A stretch of 64,000 nt of DNA. It comes from CAVTWH01 sp963738365. GTDB lineage: Bacteria; Actinomycetota; Actinomycetes; Mycobacteriales; Micromonosporaceae. A program made the translations under genes and the position numbers. This document shows positions 36,631 through 45,846 of this stretch, in pieces. Below the pieces are notes generated by a model that did not search any database, was not told where the DNA came from, and saw only the letters and a list, made by a program, of their open reading frames with translations. The stretch spans positions 248,001 through 312,000 of the forward strand of contig CAVTWH010000008.1 of the NCBI GenBank assembly GCA_963738365.1, in the 5' to 3' direction. Position 1 is the first letter of the stretch. Each line of letters opens with the position of its first letter.

Positions 36631-36649
36631 GAAAGTTAGGGCAACCTTA
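36631..36649. promoter_or_regulatory. Possible iron box (DtxR/IdeR type)
   Basis: GAAAGTTAGGGCAACCTTA matches the 19-bp IdeR/DtxR consensus at 13 positions, including GTTAGG and AACCT. A TAGACT -10-like hexamer follows at 36675-36680. A site here would lie just upstream of the presumed promoter of menJ-nuo. The match is imperfect, so this is a tentative call. Confidence 0.4.
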
Positions 36650-36695
36650 CTCAGCGGGTACCCGGGACTCGTCCTAGACTCCTGCACGAGGCCGC

Positions 36696-36713
36696 TTGTG
36701 AAGACTTTCACGA
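36696..36713. promoter_or_regulatory. Rex (NADH/NAD+ sensor) operator
   Basis: TTGTGAAGACTTTCACGA matches the Rex operator TTGTGAA-N4-TTCACAA at 13 of 14 arm positions. Rex is the redox repressor of actinobacteria and in Streptomyces coelicolor is known to control the nuo operon. The site lies 16 bp after a TAGACT -10-like element and 26 bp before the menJ GTG, where bound Rex would block initiation or elongation. Confidence 0.75.
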
Positions 36714-36738
36714 GGCGTCCGACCAGCAAGGAAGGGTG

Positions 36739-38022
36739 GTGACGGGCATGGCGGAGACGCTCGACGCCGACGTCATCGTCGTTGGCGCTGGCCCCGGCGG
36801 CTCGACCACTGCGTACCACCTGGCCCGGCACGGGGTGACCGTGCTGCTGCTGGAGAAGACCGAGTTCCCGCGGGAGAAGGTCTGCGGCGACGGGCTCACC
36901 CCGCGCGCCGTCAAGCAGCTCGTCCAGATGGGCGTGGACACCAGCCCGGAGGCGGGCTGGCTGCACAACAAGGGCCTGCGGGTGATCGGCGGCGGGGTCC
37001 GGCTGGAGCTGGACTGGCCGGAGCTGGCGGCGTACCCGAATTACGGGCTCACCCGGACCCGGATGGACTTCGACCAGCTGCTCGCCACCAAGGCCGTGGA
37101 GGCCGGCGCCAAGCTGTTGACCAACCACAACGTCGTCGGCCCGGTGCTCTCCGACGGCGGCCGGGTGGTCGGCGTGCAGGCCCAGGTCGGTCCGGACAAG
37201 GAGCCCGTGGAATACCGGGCCCGCCTGGTCGTCGCGGCGGACGGCGTCTCCGGCCGGTTCCCGCTGGCCATGGGCATCGCCAAGCGGGAGGACCGGCCGA
37301 TCGGGGTGGCCGTGCGGCGGTACTACCGCTCGCCGGTCAAGCACGACGACGACTACCTGGAGTCCTGGCTGGAGCTGCGCTCCCCGGAGGGTGCGGAGAA
37401 GCTGCTGCCCGGGTACGGCTGGATCTTCGGCATGGGCGACGGTCGGGTCAACGTCGGCCTGGGCGTGCTGAACAGCAGCGCGGCGTTCGGCAAGACCAAC
37501 TACCGCGGCATGCTCACCGACTGGCTGGCCACCACGCCCCCCGAGTGGGGGATGAACGACGAGGCCAACGCCGACGGTCCGATCATGGGCGCGGCGCTGC
37601 CGATGGGCTTCAACCGCACCCCGCACTACACCCGGGGGATGCTGCTGGTGGGCGACTCCGGCGGCATGGTGAACCCGTTCAACGGCGAGGGCATCGCCTA
37701 CGCGATGGAGTCCGGCCAGCTGGCAGCCGAGATCATGGTGCAGGCGCTGGCCCGGCCGGAGGGGCCGGCCAGGGAGCGGGCGCTGCTCGGGTACCCGGCC
37801 GCGCTGCGCGCCCGCTACGGCGGCTACTACCGGCTCGGCGGCTGGTTCGTGAAGATCATCGGGCAGCCCAAGTTGATGCGGTTCGCCACCCAGCACGGGA
37901 TGCCGCACCCGACACTGATGAAGTTCGTGCTCAAACTGCTGGCCAACCTCACCGACCCCAACGGCGGGGACGCGATGGACCGCATCATCAACGGGCTCAC
38001 CAAGGTCGCCCCGGCGGTCTGA
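36739..38022 (+). CDS. menJ: Geranylgeranyl-reductase-family flavoprotein, probable menaquinone reductase
   Basis: A 427-residue FAD-dependent reductase. The dinucleotide fold is VIVVGAGPGGSTTAYHLARH, followed by LLEKTEFPREKVCGDGLTPR with the family Cys, VVAADGVSGRFP, and LVGDSGGMVNPFNGEGIAYAM (second FAD motif). It belongs to the group containing MenJ, which saturates one isoprene unit of menaquinone. Position between menG and nuo supports this role over chlorophyll-type or archaeal-lipid reduction. GTG 36739 has AAGGAA about 5 nt upstream; ATG 36748 is an alternative. It may be the first gene of a menJ-nuo transcript under Rex control; 94 bp separate it from nuoA. Confidence 0.85.
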   Translation: MTGMAETLDADVIVVGAGPGGSTTAYHLARHGVTVLLLEKTEFPREKVCGDGLTPRAVKQLVQMGVDTSPEAGWLHNKGLRVIGGGVRLELDWPELAAYPNYGLTRTRMDFDQLLATKAVEAGAKLLTNHNVVGPVLSDGGRVVGVQAQVGPDKEPVEYRARLVVAADGVSGRFPLAMGIAKREDRPIGVAVRRYYRSPVKHDDDYLESWLELRSPEGAEKLLPGYGWIFGMGDGRVNVGLGVLNSSAAFGKTNYRGMLTDWLATTPPEWGMNDEANADGPIMGAALPMGFNRTPHYTRGMLLVGDSGGMVNPFNGEGIAYAMESGQLAAEIMVQALARPEGPARERALLGYPAALRARYGGYYRLGGWFVKIIGQPKLMRFATQHGMPHPTLMKFVLKLLANLTDPNGGDAMDRIINGLTKVAPAV

Positions 38023-38116
38023 CCAGGTCGTCAGCCACCCCGGCGCCAGCCCCGCAGACCGTGACGAATACGTTGATTACGCAAGTTGCCGTATGGAAGG
38101 ACGAGGCGGAGCGGAG

Positions 38117-38485
38117 ATGTCTCTAGCCAACTGGGTGCCGATCGTCGGTCTCTTCGCCCTCGGTACCCTCTTCGCGCTCTTCTCGGTCGCGATCGCCCCG
38201 GTCGTCGGCCCGCACAAGCGCAACGCGGCCAAGCACGCGGCGTACGAGTGCGGGATCGAGCCCACCCCCCAGCCGATCGGCGGCGGCCAGCGGTTCCCGA
38301 TCAAGTTCTACCTGACCGCGATGCTGTTCATCGTCTTCGACATCGAGATCATCTTCCTGTACTCGTGGGCGGTCAGCTTCGGCTCGCTGGGGGTCTTCGG
38401 CTTCGTGGAGATGGTGCTGTTCATCGCCACCGTGTTCGTCGCGTACGCCTACGTCTGGCGGCGCGGCGGGCTGGACTGGGACTAA
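38117..38485 (+). CDS. nuoA: NADH-quinone oxidoreductase subunit A
   Basis: A 122-residue membrane subunit of complex I with three helices (about 6-28, 66-88, 95-113). The loop contains the conserved YECGIEP and FPIKFYLTAMLFIVFDIEIIFLY, near the quinone-site entrance. The amino start MSLANWVPIVGLF is chosen at ATG 38117. An AT-rich 40-bp stretch upstream (38065-38100) may add a local promoter. First of fourteen complex I genes. Confidence 0.97.
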   Translation: MSLANWVPIVGLFALGTLFALFSVAIAPVVGPHKRNAAKHAAYECGIEPTPQPIGGGQRFPIKFYLTAMLFIVFDIEIIFLYSWAVSFGSLGVFGFVEMVLFIATVFVAYAYVWRRGGLDWD

Positions 38486-38499
38486 GGCAGGCAAGGCAC

Positions 38500-39174
38500 A
38501 TGGGCATCGAAGAGAAGCTCCCGCAGGGCATCCTGCTCTCGTCGGTCGAGAAGCTGTCCAACTACGCGCGCAAGTCCTCGTTCTGGGGCGCCACCTTCGG
38601 GCTGGCCTGCTGCGCGATCGAGATGATGGCGGCCGGCGGCCCGCACTACGACCTGGGGCGCTGGGGCATGGAGGTGTTCCGCGCCTCGCCCCGGCAGGCC
38701 GACCTGATGATCGTGGCCGGCCGGGTGAGCCAGAAGATGGCCCCGGTGCTGCGCCAGATCTACGACCAGATGCCCGAGCCGCGTTCGGTCATCTCGATGG
38801 GCGTGTGCGCCTCGTCCGGCGGCATGTTCAACAACTACGCGATCGTCCAGGGCGTCGACCACATCGTCCCGGTCGACATGTACCTGCCCGGCTGCCCGCC
38901 GCGCCCGGAGATGCTGATCGACGCCATCCTCAAGCTGCGCGAGAAGATCATGCACCAGCCGCTCGGCCCCGGCGGGCGCAAGATGCTCGCCGCGCGCGAG
39001 GCGGCCGGCAACGTTCCGGCGGTGGCCTGGGGCGCCATGCCCTCCTCGTACCGCTCCGACAAGGCCCGCGCCAAGGAGTGGGAGCAGGCCGTCAGCGAGG
39101 GCCGCGAGGAGCAGCTGCGGATCGAGAACTGGATGAAGGCCGGTAACCACATGCCCACCGGAGGCTCCCGGTGA
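38500..39174 (+). CDS. nuoB: NADH-quinone oxidoreductase subunit B
   Basis: A 224-residue peripheral subunit carrying [4Fe-4S] centre N2, the last electron donor to quinone. Ligands are in GLACCAIEMM (adjacent cysteines), SMGVCASSGGMF and YLPGCPPRPE. The last 50 residues are a charged extension beyond the usual core. It begins 14 bp after nuoA and overlaps nuoC by four bases. Confidence 0.97.
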   Translation: MGIEEKLPQGILLSSVEKLSNYARKSSFWGATFGLACCAIEMMAAGGPHYDLGRWGMEVFRASPRQADLMIVAGRVSQKMAPVLRQIYDQMPEPRSVISMGVCASSGGMFNNYAIVQGVDHIVPVDMYLPGCPPRPEMLIDAILKLREKIMHQPLGPGGRKMLAAREAAGNVPAVAWGAMPSSYRSDKARAKEWEQAVSEGREEQLRIENWMKAGNHMPTGGSR

Positions 39175-39914
39175 CCGCCCCCGAGAACAGGACCGAGCCC
39201 GCGGCCGTGCCCGTCCCGGTGGAGGCGGCGCCGGTGGGCAGCAGCACCACGGCGCCGGCCGACTACCCGCCGGCCTCCGGCGCCGGCCGGGGCCTGTTCG
39301 GTGTCCGGGGCACCGGCGACACCTCCGGCTTCGGCGGCCTGGTCCGCCGGCGCACCGGGCTGGTCTCCAGCGAGCGGCCGTTCGGCGGCTACTTCGACGA
39401 GGTGTACGACGCGCTCGCCGAGGCCTACCCCGCCTTCGACGACGCCATCGAGAACGTGGTGGTGGACCGGGGCGAGCTGACCCTGCACATCCGGCCGGAG
39501 CGCATCCGCGAGGTGTGCCAGGCGATGCGGGACGACCCGGCGCTGCGCTTCGAGCTGCTCTCCTCGGTCTCCGGGGTGGACTACTTCGGGGCGGACGTGC
39601 GCCGCCTGCACCTGGTGTACCAGCTGACCTCGATGACCTACCGTCGCCGGGTTCGGCTGGAGACGGCGGTGACCGCCACCGACCCGCACTTGCCGAGCGT
39701 GACCGGCGTCTACCCGACGGCCGACTGGCAGGAGCGGGAGACGTACGACATGTTCGGGGTGATCTTCGACGGCCACCCGGCGCTCACCCGGATCCTGATG
39801 CCGGACGACTGGGAGGGCCACCCGCAGCGCAAGGACTACCCGCTCGGCGGCATCCCGGTGGAGTACAAGGGCGCCGAGATCCCACCGCCCGACCAGCGGA
39901 GGAGCTACCAGTGA
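39171..39914 (+). CDS. nuoC: NADH-quinone oxidoreductase subunit C
   Basis: A 247-residue 30-kDa subunit of the complex I peripheral arm. The amino third is a variable Pro/Ala/Gly linker; the conserved domain has HLVYQLTSMTYRRRVRLETAV, WQERETYDMFGVIFDGHP and RILMPDDWEGHPQRKDYPL. GTG 39171 overlaps nuoB and the stop overlaps nuoD. Confidence 0.97.
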   Translation: MTAPENRTEPAAVPVPVEAAPVGSSTTAPADYPPASGAGRGLFGVRGTGDTSGFGGLVRRRTGLVSSERPFGGYFDEVYDALAEAYPAFDDAIENVVVDRGELTLHIRPERIREVCQAMRDDPALRFELLSSVSGVDYFGADVRRLHLVYQLTSMTYRRRVRLETAVTATDPHLPSVTGVYPTADWQERETYDMFGVIFDGHPALTRILMPDDWEGHPQRKDYPLGGIPVEYKGAEIPPPDQRRSYQ

Positions 39915-41245
39915 CCACCACCCACGACGAGTACGCACCGGCCCGGGAGACCACCGAGGGGCGGGTCTTCACCGTCACCGGCGGCGACTGGCGCGACGTG
40001 CTCGGCAACACCGACGACCCGATCCACGACGAGAAGATCGTGGTGAACCTCGGCCCGCAGCACCCGTCCACGCACGGCGTGCTCCGGCTCATCCTGGAAC
40101 TGCAGGGCGAGACCGTCACCGAGGCCCGGGCCGTGGTCGGCTACCTGCACACCGGCATCGAGAAGAACCTCGAATACCGCAACTGGACGCAGGGGTCCAC
40201 CTTTGTCACCCGGATGGACTACCTGGCGCCGATCTTCAACGAGACGGCGTACGCCCTGGCGGTGGAGAAGCTGCTCGGCATCACCGACCAGATCACCCCG
40301 CGGGCCAACACCATCCGGGTGCTGATGATGGAGCTGAACCGGATCTCCTCGCACCTGGTCTGGCTGGCCACCACCGGCATGGAGCTGGGTGCCATCTCGA
40401 TGATGCTCTACGGCTTCCGCGAGCGTGAGTACATCCTGGACATCTTCGAGCTGACCAGCGGCCTGCGGATGAACATGGCCTACGTGCGGCCGGGCGGCGT
40501 CGCCCAGGACATGCCGCCGGAGGCGATCCGCAAGACCCGGGAGTTCCTCAAGTACCTGCCGAAGAAGCTCAAGGAGTACGAGGACATGCTCTCCGGCCAG
40601 GTCATCTGGCACGAGCGCACCCAGGGCGTGGCCGTCCTGGACGTCACCGGCTGCCTGTCCCTCGGGGTGACCGGGCCGGTGCTGCGCTCGGCCGGGCTGG
40701 CCTGGGACCTGCGCAAGACCATGCCGTACTGCGGGTACGAGGACTACCAGTTCGACGTGCCGACGCAGGACACCGGCGACGTGTGGGGCCGGTACCTGGT
40801 GCGGCTGGCCGAGATCCGGGAGTCGCTGAAGATCGTCGACCAGGCGCTGGACCGGCTGGAGCCGGGGCCGGTGATGGTCGAGGACAAGAAGATCGCCTGG
40901 CCGGCGCAGCTGGCCATCGGCCTGGACGGGATGGGCAACTCGCTGGAGCACGTGGCCAAGATCATGGGCCAGTCGATGGAGTCGCTGATCCACCACTTCA
41001 AGCTGGTCACCGAGGGCTTCCGGGTACCGCCGGGGCAGGTGTACACGGCGATCGAGTCGCCGCGCGGGGAGCTGGGCGTGCACGCCGTCTCGGACGGGGG
41101 TACCCGCCCCTACCGGGTGCATTACCGCGAGCCCAGCTTCGTCAACCTGCAGGCCCTCCCCGCCATGGCCGAAGGCGCAATGCTGGCCGACGTGATCGCC
41201 GGCGGTGCTTCGTTGGACCCCGTCATGGGTGGATGTGATCGCTGA
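39911..41245 (+). CDS. nuoD: NADH-quinone oxidoreductase subunit D
   Basis: A 444-residue 49-kDa subunit forming the quinone-binding cavity with NuoB. It has VNLGPQHPSTHGVLRLILEL (with the quinone-site His), GYLHTGIEKNLEYRNW, DVTGCLSLGVTGPVLRSAG and the end ESPRGELGVHAVSDGG. GTG 39911 overlaps nuoC; one base separates it from nuoE. Confidence 0.97.
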   Translation: MTTTHDEYAPARETTEGRVFTVTGGDWRDVLGNTDDPIHDEKIVVNLGPQHPSTHGVLRLILELQGETVTEARAVVGYLHTGIEKNLEYRNWTQGSTFVTRMDYLAPIFNETAYALAVEKLLGITDQITPRANTIRVLMMELNRISSHLVWLATTGMELGAISMMLYGFREREYILDIFELTSGLRMNMAYVRPGGVAQDMPPEAIRKTREFLKYLPKKLKEYEDMLSGQVIWHERTQGVAVLDVTGCLSLGVTGPVLRSAGLAWDLRKTMPYCGYEDYQFDVPTQDTGDVWGRYLVRLAEIRESLKIVDQALDRLEPGPVMVEDKKIAWPAQLAIGLDGMGNSLEHVAKIMGQSMESLIHHFKLVTEGFRVPPGQVYTAIESPRGELGVHAVSDGGTRPYRVHYREPSFVNLQALPAMAEGAMLADVIAGGASLDPVMGGCDR

Positions 41246-41246
41246 C

Positions 41247-42068
41247 ATGAGCTTCTCGGAAGAGACCCACGCGCGCGCGAAGGAGATCATCGCGCGCTAC
41301 CCCGTCGGGCGGGAGCGCTCGGCGCTGCTGCCCCTGCTGCACCTGGTGCAGTCCGAGGAGGGGTACGTCTCGCCGGCCGGTGTCAGCTTCTGCGCCGACC
41401 AGCTGGGCATCACCCGCGCCCAGGTCGGCGCGGTGGCCACCTTCTACACCATGTACAAGCGCAAGCCGACCGGCGACTGGCTGGTCAGCGTCTGCACCAA
41501 CACCATGTGCGGCGTGCTCGGCGGCGACAAGAACTACCAGGCGCTGTCGGAGTACCTCGGCGTCGGGCACGACGAGACCACCGCCGACGGCACCATCACC
41601 CTGGAGCACGCGGAGTGCCTGGCCGCCTGCGACTACGCCCCGGTAGTCACGGTCAACTACGACTTCTTCGACAACGTCCAGCCTGAGGCGGCGCTCAGCC
41701 TGGTCAAGGCGCTGCAGGACGGCGAGCGCCCGGCCCCCTCCCGGGGCGCCCGGCTGTGCACGCTGAAGGAGATGTCGCTGCAGCTGGCCGGCTTCGCCGA
41801 CGAGCGCGACGGCGCGGTGGCCGACGGCCCGGCCGGCGAGCCCACGCTGCGCGGCAACCGGCTGGCCGAGCAGTTCGGCATCGCCGTGGAAGGCTTCGAC
41901 CCCAACACCCCCATCACGTCGAAGCGCCAGGACGCGCCGGCCGCGCCCAGCGGAGCGCCGGCCCAGGCGGCGGGTGCCGCGGCCAACGCCCCGGCCTCCG
42001 ACGGCAAGCCCGCCGGGGACGCGCCGACCGGCCGTGACCAGTCGAAGGACGAGGCGAGGAAGGCATGA
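41247..42068 (+). CDS. nuoE: NADH-quinone oxidoreductase subunit E
   Basis: A 273-residue 24-kDa subunit with a thioredoxin-like [2Fe-2S] domain (centre N1a). Ligands lie in SVCTNTMCGVLGG and ECLAACDYAPV. The core ends near residue 165; the remaining 110 residues form a long Ala/Pro/Asp-rich tail, much longer than in Escherichia coli, seen in several actinobacteria. It overlaps nuoF by four bases (ATGA). Confidence 0.96.
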   Translation: MSFSEETHARAKEIIARYPVGRERSALLPLLHLVQSEEGYVSPAGVSFCADQLGITRAQVGAVATFYTMYKRKPTGDWLVSVCTNTMCGVLGGDKNYQALSEYLGVGHDETTADGTITLEHAECLAACDYAPVVTVNYDFFDNVQPEAALSLVKALQDGERPAPSRGARLCTLKEMSLQLAGFADERDGAVADGPAGEPTLRGNRLAEQFGIAVEGFDPNTPITSKRQDAPAAPSGAPAQAAGAAANAPASDGKPAGDAPTGRDQSKDEARKA

Positions 42069-43381
42069 GCGACCCCTCGAAGGAGACGCTGGCCCGGCTG
42101 ACGCCGGTGCTCACCAAGCGTTGGCTCTCCCCGGACGCCTGGCAGCTGCCGGTCTACGAGCGGCTGGACGGCTATTCGGCGCTGCGCAAGGCGCTGGCCG
42201 CCCACCCGGACGACCTGATCGCCCTGGTCAAGGACTCCGGCCTGCGCGGGCGCGGCGGCGCCGGCTTCCCCACCGGAATGAAGTGGCAGTTCATCCCGCA
42301 GAACGACGGCAAGCCGCACTACCTCGTGGTCAACGCCGACGAGGGCGAGCCGGGCACCTGCAAGGACCTGCCGCTGATGATGGCCGACCCGCACTCGCTC
42401 ATCGAGGGCATCGTCATCGCCTCGTACGCGATCCGGGCCAACCGCGCCTTCGTCTACATCCGCGGCGAGGCGGTGCACGCCGCCCGCCGGCTGCGCAACG
42501 CCGTGCTGGAGGCCACCGCCGCCGGCTACGTCGGCCAGAACATCCTCGGCTCCGGCTTCGACCTGGACATCGTCATCCACAGCGGCGCGGGCGCCTACAT
42601 CTGCGGCGAGGAGACGGCGCTGCTGGACTCGCTGGAAGGCTTCCGGGGCCAGCCCCGGCTGCGCCCGCCGTTCCCGGCCACGCACGGCCTTTACGCCAGC
42701 CCCACCGTGGTCAACAACGTGGAGACGATCGCCAGCGTGCCCTACATCGTGCTGGGCGGCTCGGCGTGGTTCCGGTCGATGGGGACCGAGAAGTCGCCCG
42801 GGCCGAAGATCTACTCGCTCTCCGGCCGGATCAAGTTCCCCGGCCAGTACGAGTGCGGCCTCGGTACCACCCTGCGGCAGCTGATCGAGCTGGCCGGCGG
42901 GATGCTCGACGGGCACCAGCTGAAGTTCTGGACCCCGGGCGGCTCGTCCACCCCGATCCTCACCGACGAGCACCTCGACGTGCCGATGGACTTCGAGGGC
43001 ATGGCCGGCGCCGGCACCATGCTCGGCACCACAGCGGTGCAGATCTTCTCCGACGCCGACGACGTGGTCTACGCCACCTACCGGTGGATCGAGTTCTACC
43101 ACCACGAGTCGTGCGGCAAGTGCACCCCGTGCCGCGAGGGCAACTACTGGATGGTGCAGGTGCTGCACCGCATCCTGGCCGGCAAGGGTACCCACGAGGA
43201 CCTGGACACCCTGCTGGACACCTGCGACAACCTGCTGGGGCGCTCGTTCTGCGCGCTGGGCGACGGCGCGGCCAGCCCGGTCACCTCGTCGATCAAGTAC
43301 TTCAAGCAGGACTACCTGGACTACATCGAGGGTCGGCGGGCGCCCATGCTGTCCCCGGCTGAGCTGGTGGGAGTGCACTAG
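42065..43381 (+). CDS. nuoF: NADH-quinone oxidoreductase subunit F
   Basis: A 438-residue 51-kDa subunit, the NADH-oxidising site with FMN and [4Fe-4S] centre N3. It shows GLRGRGGAGFPTGMKW and NADEGEPGTCKD (NADH/FMN binding), ICGEETALLDSLEG, and the cluster ligands ESCGKCTPCREGNYWM with a later Cys in DTCDNLLGRSFCALG. The stop TAG overlaps the nuoG GTG by one base. Confidence 0.97.
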   Translation: MSDPSKETLARLTPVLTKRWLSPDAWQLPVYERLDGYSALRKALAAHPDDLIALVKDSGLRGRGGAGFPTGMKWQFIPQNDGKPHYLVVNADEGEPGTCKDLPLMMADPHSLIEGIVIASYAIRANRAFVYIRGEAVHAARRLRNAVLEATAAGYVGQNILGSGFDLDIVIHSGAGAYICGEETALLDSLEGFRGQPRLRPPFPATHGLYASPTVVNNVETIASVPYIVLGGSAWFRSMGTEKSPGPKIYSLSGRIKFPGQYECGLGTTLRQLIELAGGMLDGHQLKFWTPGGSSTPILTDEHLDVPMDFEGMAGAGTMLGTTAVQIFSDADDVVYATYRWIEFYHHESCGKCTPCREGNYWMVQVLHRILAGKGTHEDLDTLLDTCDNLLGRSFCALGDGAASPVTSSIKYFKQDYLDYIEGRRAPMLSPAELVGVH

Positions 43382-45846
43382 TGACCGACCTTGCGAAGAA
43401 GGCCGACACCGTCAAGCTGACCATCGACGGGATCGAGGTGGAGGCGCCCAAGGGCGAGCTCGTCATCCGTACCGCCGAGCGGCTGGGCATCGCCATCCCG
43501 CGCTTCTGCGACCACCCGCTGCTGGCGCCGGCCGGCGCCTGCCGGCAGTGCCTGGTGGACATCGAGGGTCAGCGCAAGCCGGTGGCCTCGTGTACCCAGC
43601 CGGTGGCCGACGGCATGGTGGTGAAGACCCAGCTGACCAGCGAGGTGGCCGCCAAGGCGCAGGCCGGGATCATGGAGTTCCTCCTGATCAACCACCCGCT
43701 CGACTGCCCGATGTGCGACAAGGGCGGCGAGTGCCCGCTGCAGAACCAGGCGATGTCCACCGGCCGCTCGGACACCCGCTTCCACGACGTGAAGCGGGAG
43801 TACCAGAAGCCGATCAACATCTCCTCGCAGGTGCTGCTGGACCGCGAGCGGTGCGTGCTGTGCCAGCGCTGTACCCGGTTCTCCGAGGAGATCGCCGGGG
43901 ACAAGTTCATCGACCTGATGGACCGGGGCGCGGCCGAGCAGATCAACATCTTCCGGATCGAGGACGGGCCGCTGGAGGACACCGACGACCCGTTCAACTC
44001 CTACTTCTCCGGCAACACCGTGCAGATCTGCCCGGTGGGGGCGCTCACCGGCGCCCAGTACCGGTTCCGCTCCCGCCCCTTCGACCTGGTCTCCACGCCC
44101 AGCGCCTGCGAGCACTGCGCGGCCGGCTGCGACATGCGCACCGACTGGCGCCGGGGCAAGGTGCTGCGCCGGCTGGCCGGCGACGACCCGCAGGTCAACG
44201 AGGAGTGGAACTGCGACAAGGGGCGCTGGGGCTTCCAGTACGCCAACGCCTTCGACCGGATCACCGAACCGCTGGTGCGCGATGCGAAGACCGGGCAGCT
44301 GCGGACCGCCTCCTGGCCGGAGGCGCTGGCGGTGGCCGCCGCCGGGCTGAAGGCGGCCGGCCCGACCGGGGTGCTGACCGGCGGCCGGCTCAGCGTCGAG
44401 GACGCCTACGCCTACGCCAAGTTCGCCCGGGTGGTGCTGGGCAGCAACGACATCGACTTCCGGTCCCGCCCGCTGTCCGCCGAGGAGACCCAGTTCCTCG
44501 CCGGTGCCGTGGTCGGCAGCCGGGACGTCAGCTACGCCGACATCGACACCGCGGGCGCGGTGGCCTTCGTCGGGCTGGAGCCTGAGGAGGAGTGCCCGAT
44601 CCTCTTCCTGCGGGTCCGCAAGCAGGTCACCGCGCGCCGACTGCCGGTGTGGGCGGTCACCCCGTTCACCTCCCGCGGGTTCACCAAGCTGGCCGCCATG
44701 GTGCGGCCGACCGTGCCCGGTGGCGAAGCCGAAGTGCTCGCCGGGGACGAGGCGCTGGCCACCGCGCTGGGCGCCGAGGGCGCCATCCTGTTCGTCGGCG
44801 AGCGGCTGGCCACCGTGCCGGGGGCGCTCTCGGCGGCGGCGGCGCTGGCCGCGCGTACCGGCGCCAAGCTGGCCTGGGTGCCGCGCCGGGCGGGTGACCG
44901 GGGTGCGGTGGAGACCGGCTGCCTGCCCAACCTGCTGCCGGGCGGCCGTCCGGTGGTCGAGGCGGCCGGCCGCGCCGAGCTGGCCCAGCAGTGGGGCCTG
45001 GAGGCCGGCGTGATCCCCAGCCGGATCGGCATGGACACCGACCAGATCCTGGCCGCCGCCACGTCGGGGGCGCTCGGCGCGCTGATCGTGGCCGGCGTCG
45101 ACCCGAGCGACCTGGCCGACCCGCGCGCCGCCGACGCCGCGCTGGACGCGGTGGGCTTCCTGGTCAGCCTGGAGCAGCGGATGACCGCGGTGGCCCGCCG
45201 GGCCGACGTGGTGTTCCCGGTCGCCCCGGTGGTGGAGAAGGCCGGCTCGTTCCTCAACTGGGAGGGGCGGCTGCGCACCTTCGAGCGGGTGCTGGACACC
45301 CCGGCGCTGTCCGACGCCCGGGTGCTGGACGCCCTGGCCCGGGAGTTCGGCGTCGAGCTGGGCTGCGCCGACACCTTCGAGGTACGTGAGGCGCTGGCCG
45401 CGCTGCCGGCCACCCGGGCCACCCGGGCTGCGCTGCCCAGCGTGCCGCCCGCCCCGGCGCCGCGCCCGACCGCCGGGCACGCCGTGCTGGCCAGCTGGCA
45501 CCACCTGATCGACCTGGGCAGCCTCACCGACGGCGACCCCTACCTGGCCGGTACGGCCAGGACGCCGGCCGCCTGGATCAGCGAGCGGACCGCGCAGGAG
45601 CTGGGCCTGGCCGAGGGCGACCCGGTCACCGTGGGCTCCGCGTCCGGGGCGATCACGCTGCCGGTGGCGCTGACCGACGCGCCGGCCGGCGTGGTGTGGC
45701 TGCCGACCAACTCGCCCGGTTCGACGCTGCGCCGCACGCTCGGCGTCGGCGAGGGCGCCGTGGTGACGCTGACCGCCGGCCCGCCGCCGGCCGGTCCGCT
45801 GCTGGCCGCCCAGGCGACCGCTCCGAGCGCGGGAGGCGCGCTGTGA
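43381..45846 (+). CDS. nuoG: NADH-quinone oxidoreductase subunit G
   Basis: An 821-residue 75-kDa Fe-S subunit. The amino ferredoxin region has RFCDHPLLAPAGACRQCLVD, then HPLDCPMCDKGGECPLQ (His-Cys3 centre) and RCVLCQRCTRFSEEI. A molybdopterin-family domain begins with CEHCAAGCDMRTDWR and EEWNCDKGRWGFQYAN, which supply the extra cluster (N7-type) ligands. The carboxy half is the catalytically inert formate-dehydrogenase-like fold. It overlaps nuoH by four bases. Confidence 0.97.
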   Translation: MTDLAKKADTVKLTIDGIEVEAPKGELVIRTAERLGIAIPRFCDHPLLAPAGACRQCLVDIEGQRKPVASCTQPVADGMVVKTQLTSEVAAKAQAGIMEFLLINHPLDCPMCDKGGECPLQNQAMSTGRSDTRFHDVKREYQKPINISSQVLLDRERCVLCQRCTRFSEEIAGDKFIDLMDRGAAEQINIFRIEDGPLEDTDDPFNSYFSGNTVQICPVGALTGAQYRFRSRPFDLVSTPSACEHCAAGCDMRTDWRRGKVLRRLAGDDPQVNEEWNCDKGRWGFQYANAFDRITEPLVRDAKTGQLRTASWPEALAVAAAGLKAAGPTGVLTGGRLSVEDAYAYAKFARVVLGSNDIDFRSRPLSAEETQFLAGAVVGSRDVSYADIDTAGAVAFVGLEPEEECPILFLRVRKQVTARRLPVWAVTPFTSRGFTKLAAMVRPTVPGGEAEVLAGDEALATALGAEGAILFVGERLATVPGALSAAAALAARTGAKLAWVPRRAGDRGAVETGCLPNLLPGGRPVVEAAGRAELAQQWGLEAGVIPSRIGMDTDQILAAATSGALGALIVAGVDPSDLADPRAADAALDAVGFLVSLEQRMTAVARRADVVFPVAPVVEKAGSFLNWEGRLRTFERVLDTPALSDARVLDALAREFGVELGCADTFEVREALAALPATRATRAALPSVPPAPAPRPTAGHAVLASWHHLIDLGSLTDGDPYLAGTARTPAAWISERTAQELGLAEGDPVTVGSASGAITLPVALTDAPAGVVWLPTNSPGSTLRRTLGVGEGAVVTLTAGPPPAGPLLAAQATAPSAGGAL

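Noticed and set aside
43378..45504. 708-residue open frame antisense to nuoG
   Set aside because: It mirrors the nuoG codon bias, has Arg/Gly/His/Gln-rich low-complexity translation and no ribosome site; a common artefact of GC-rich genes.
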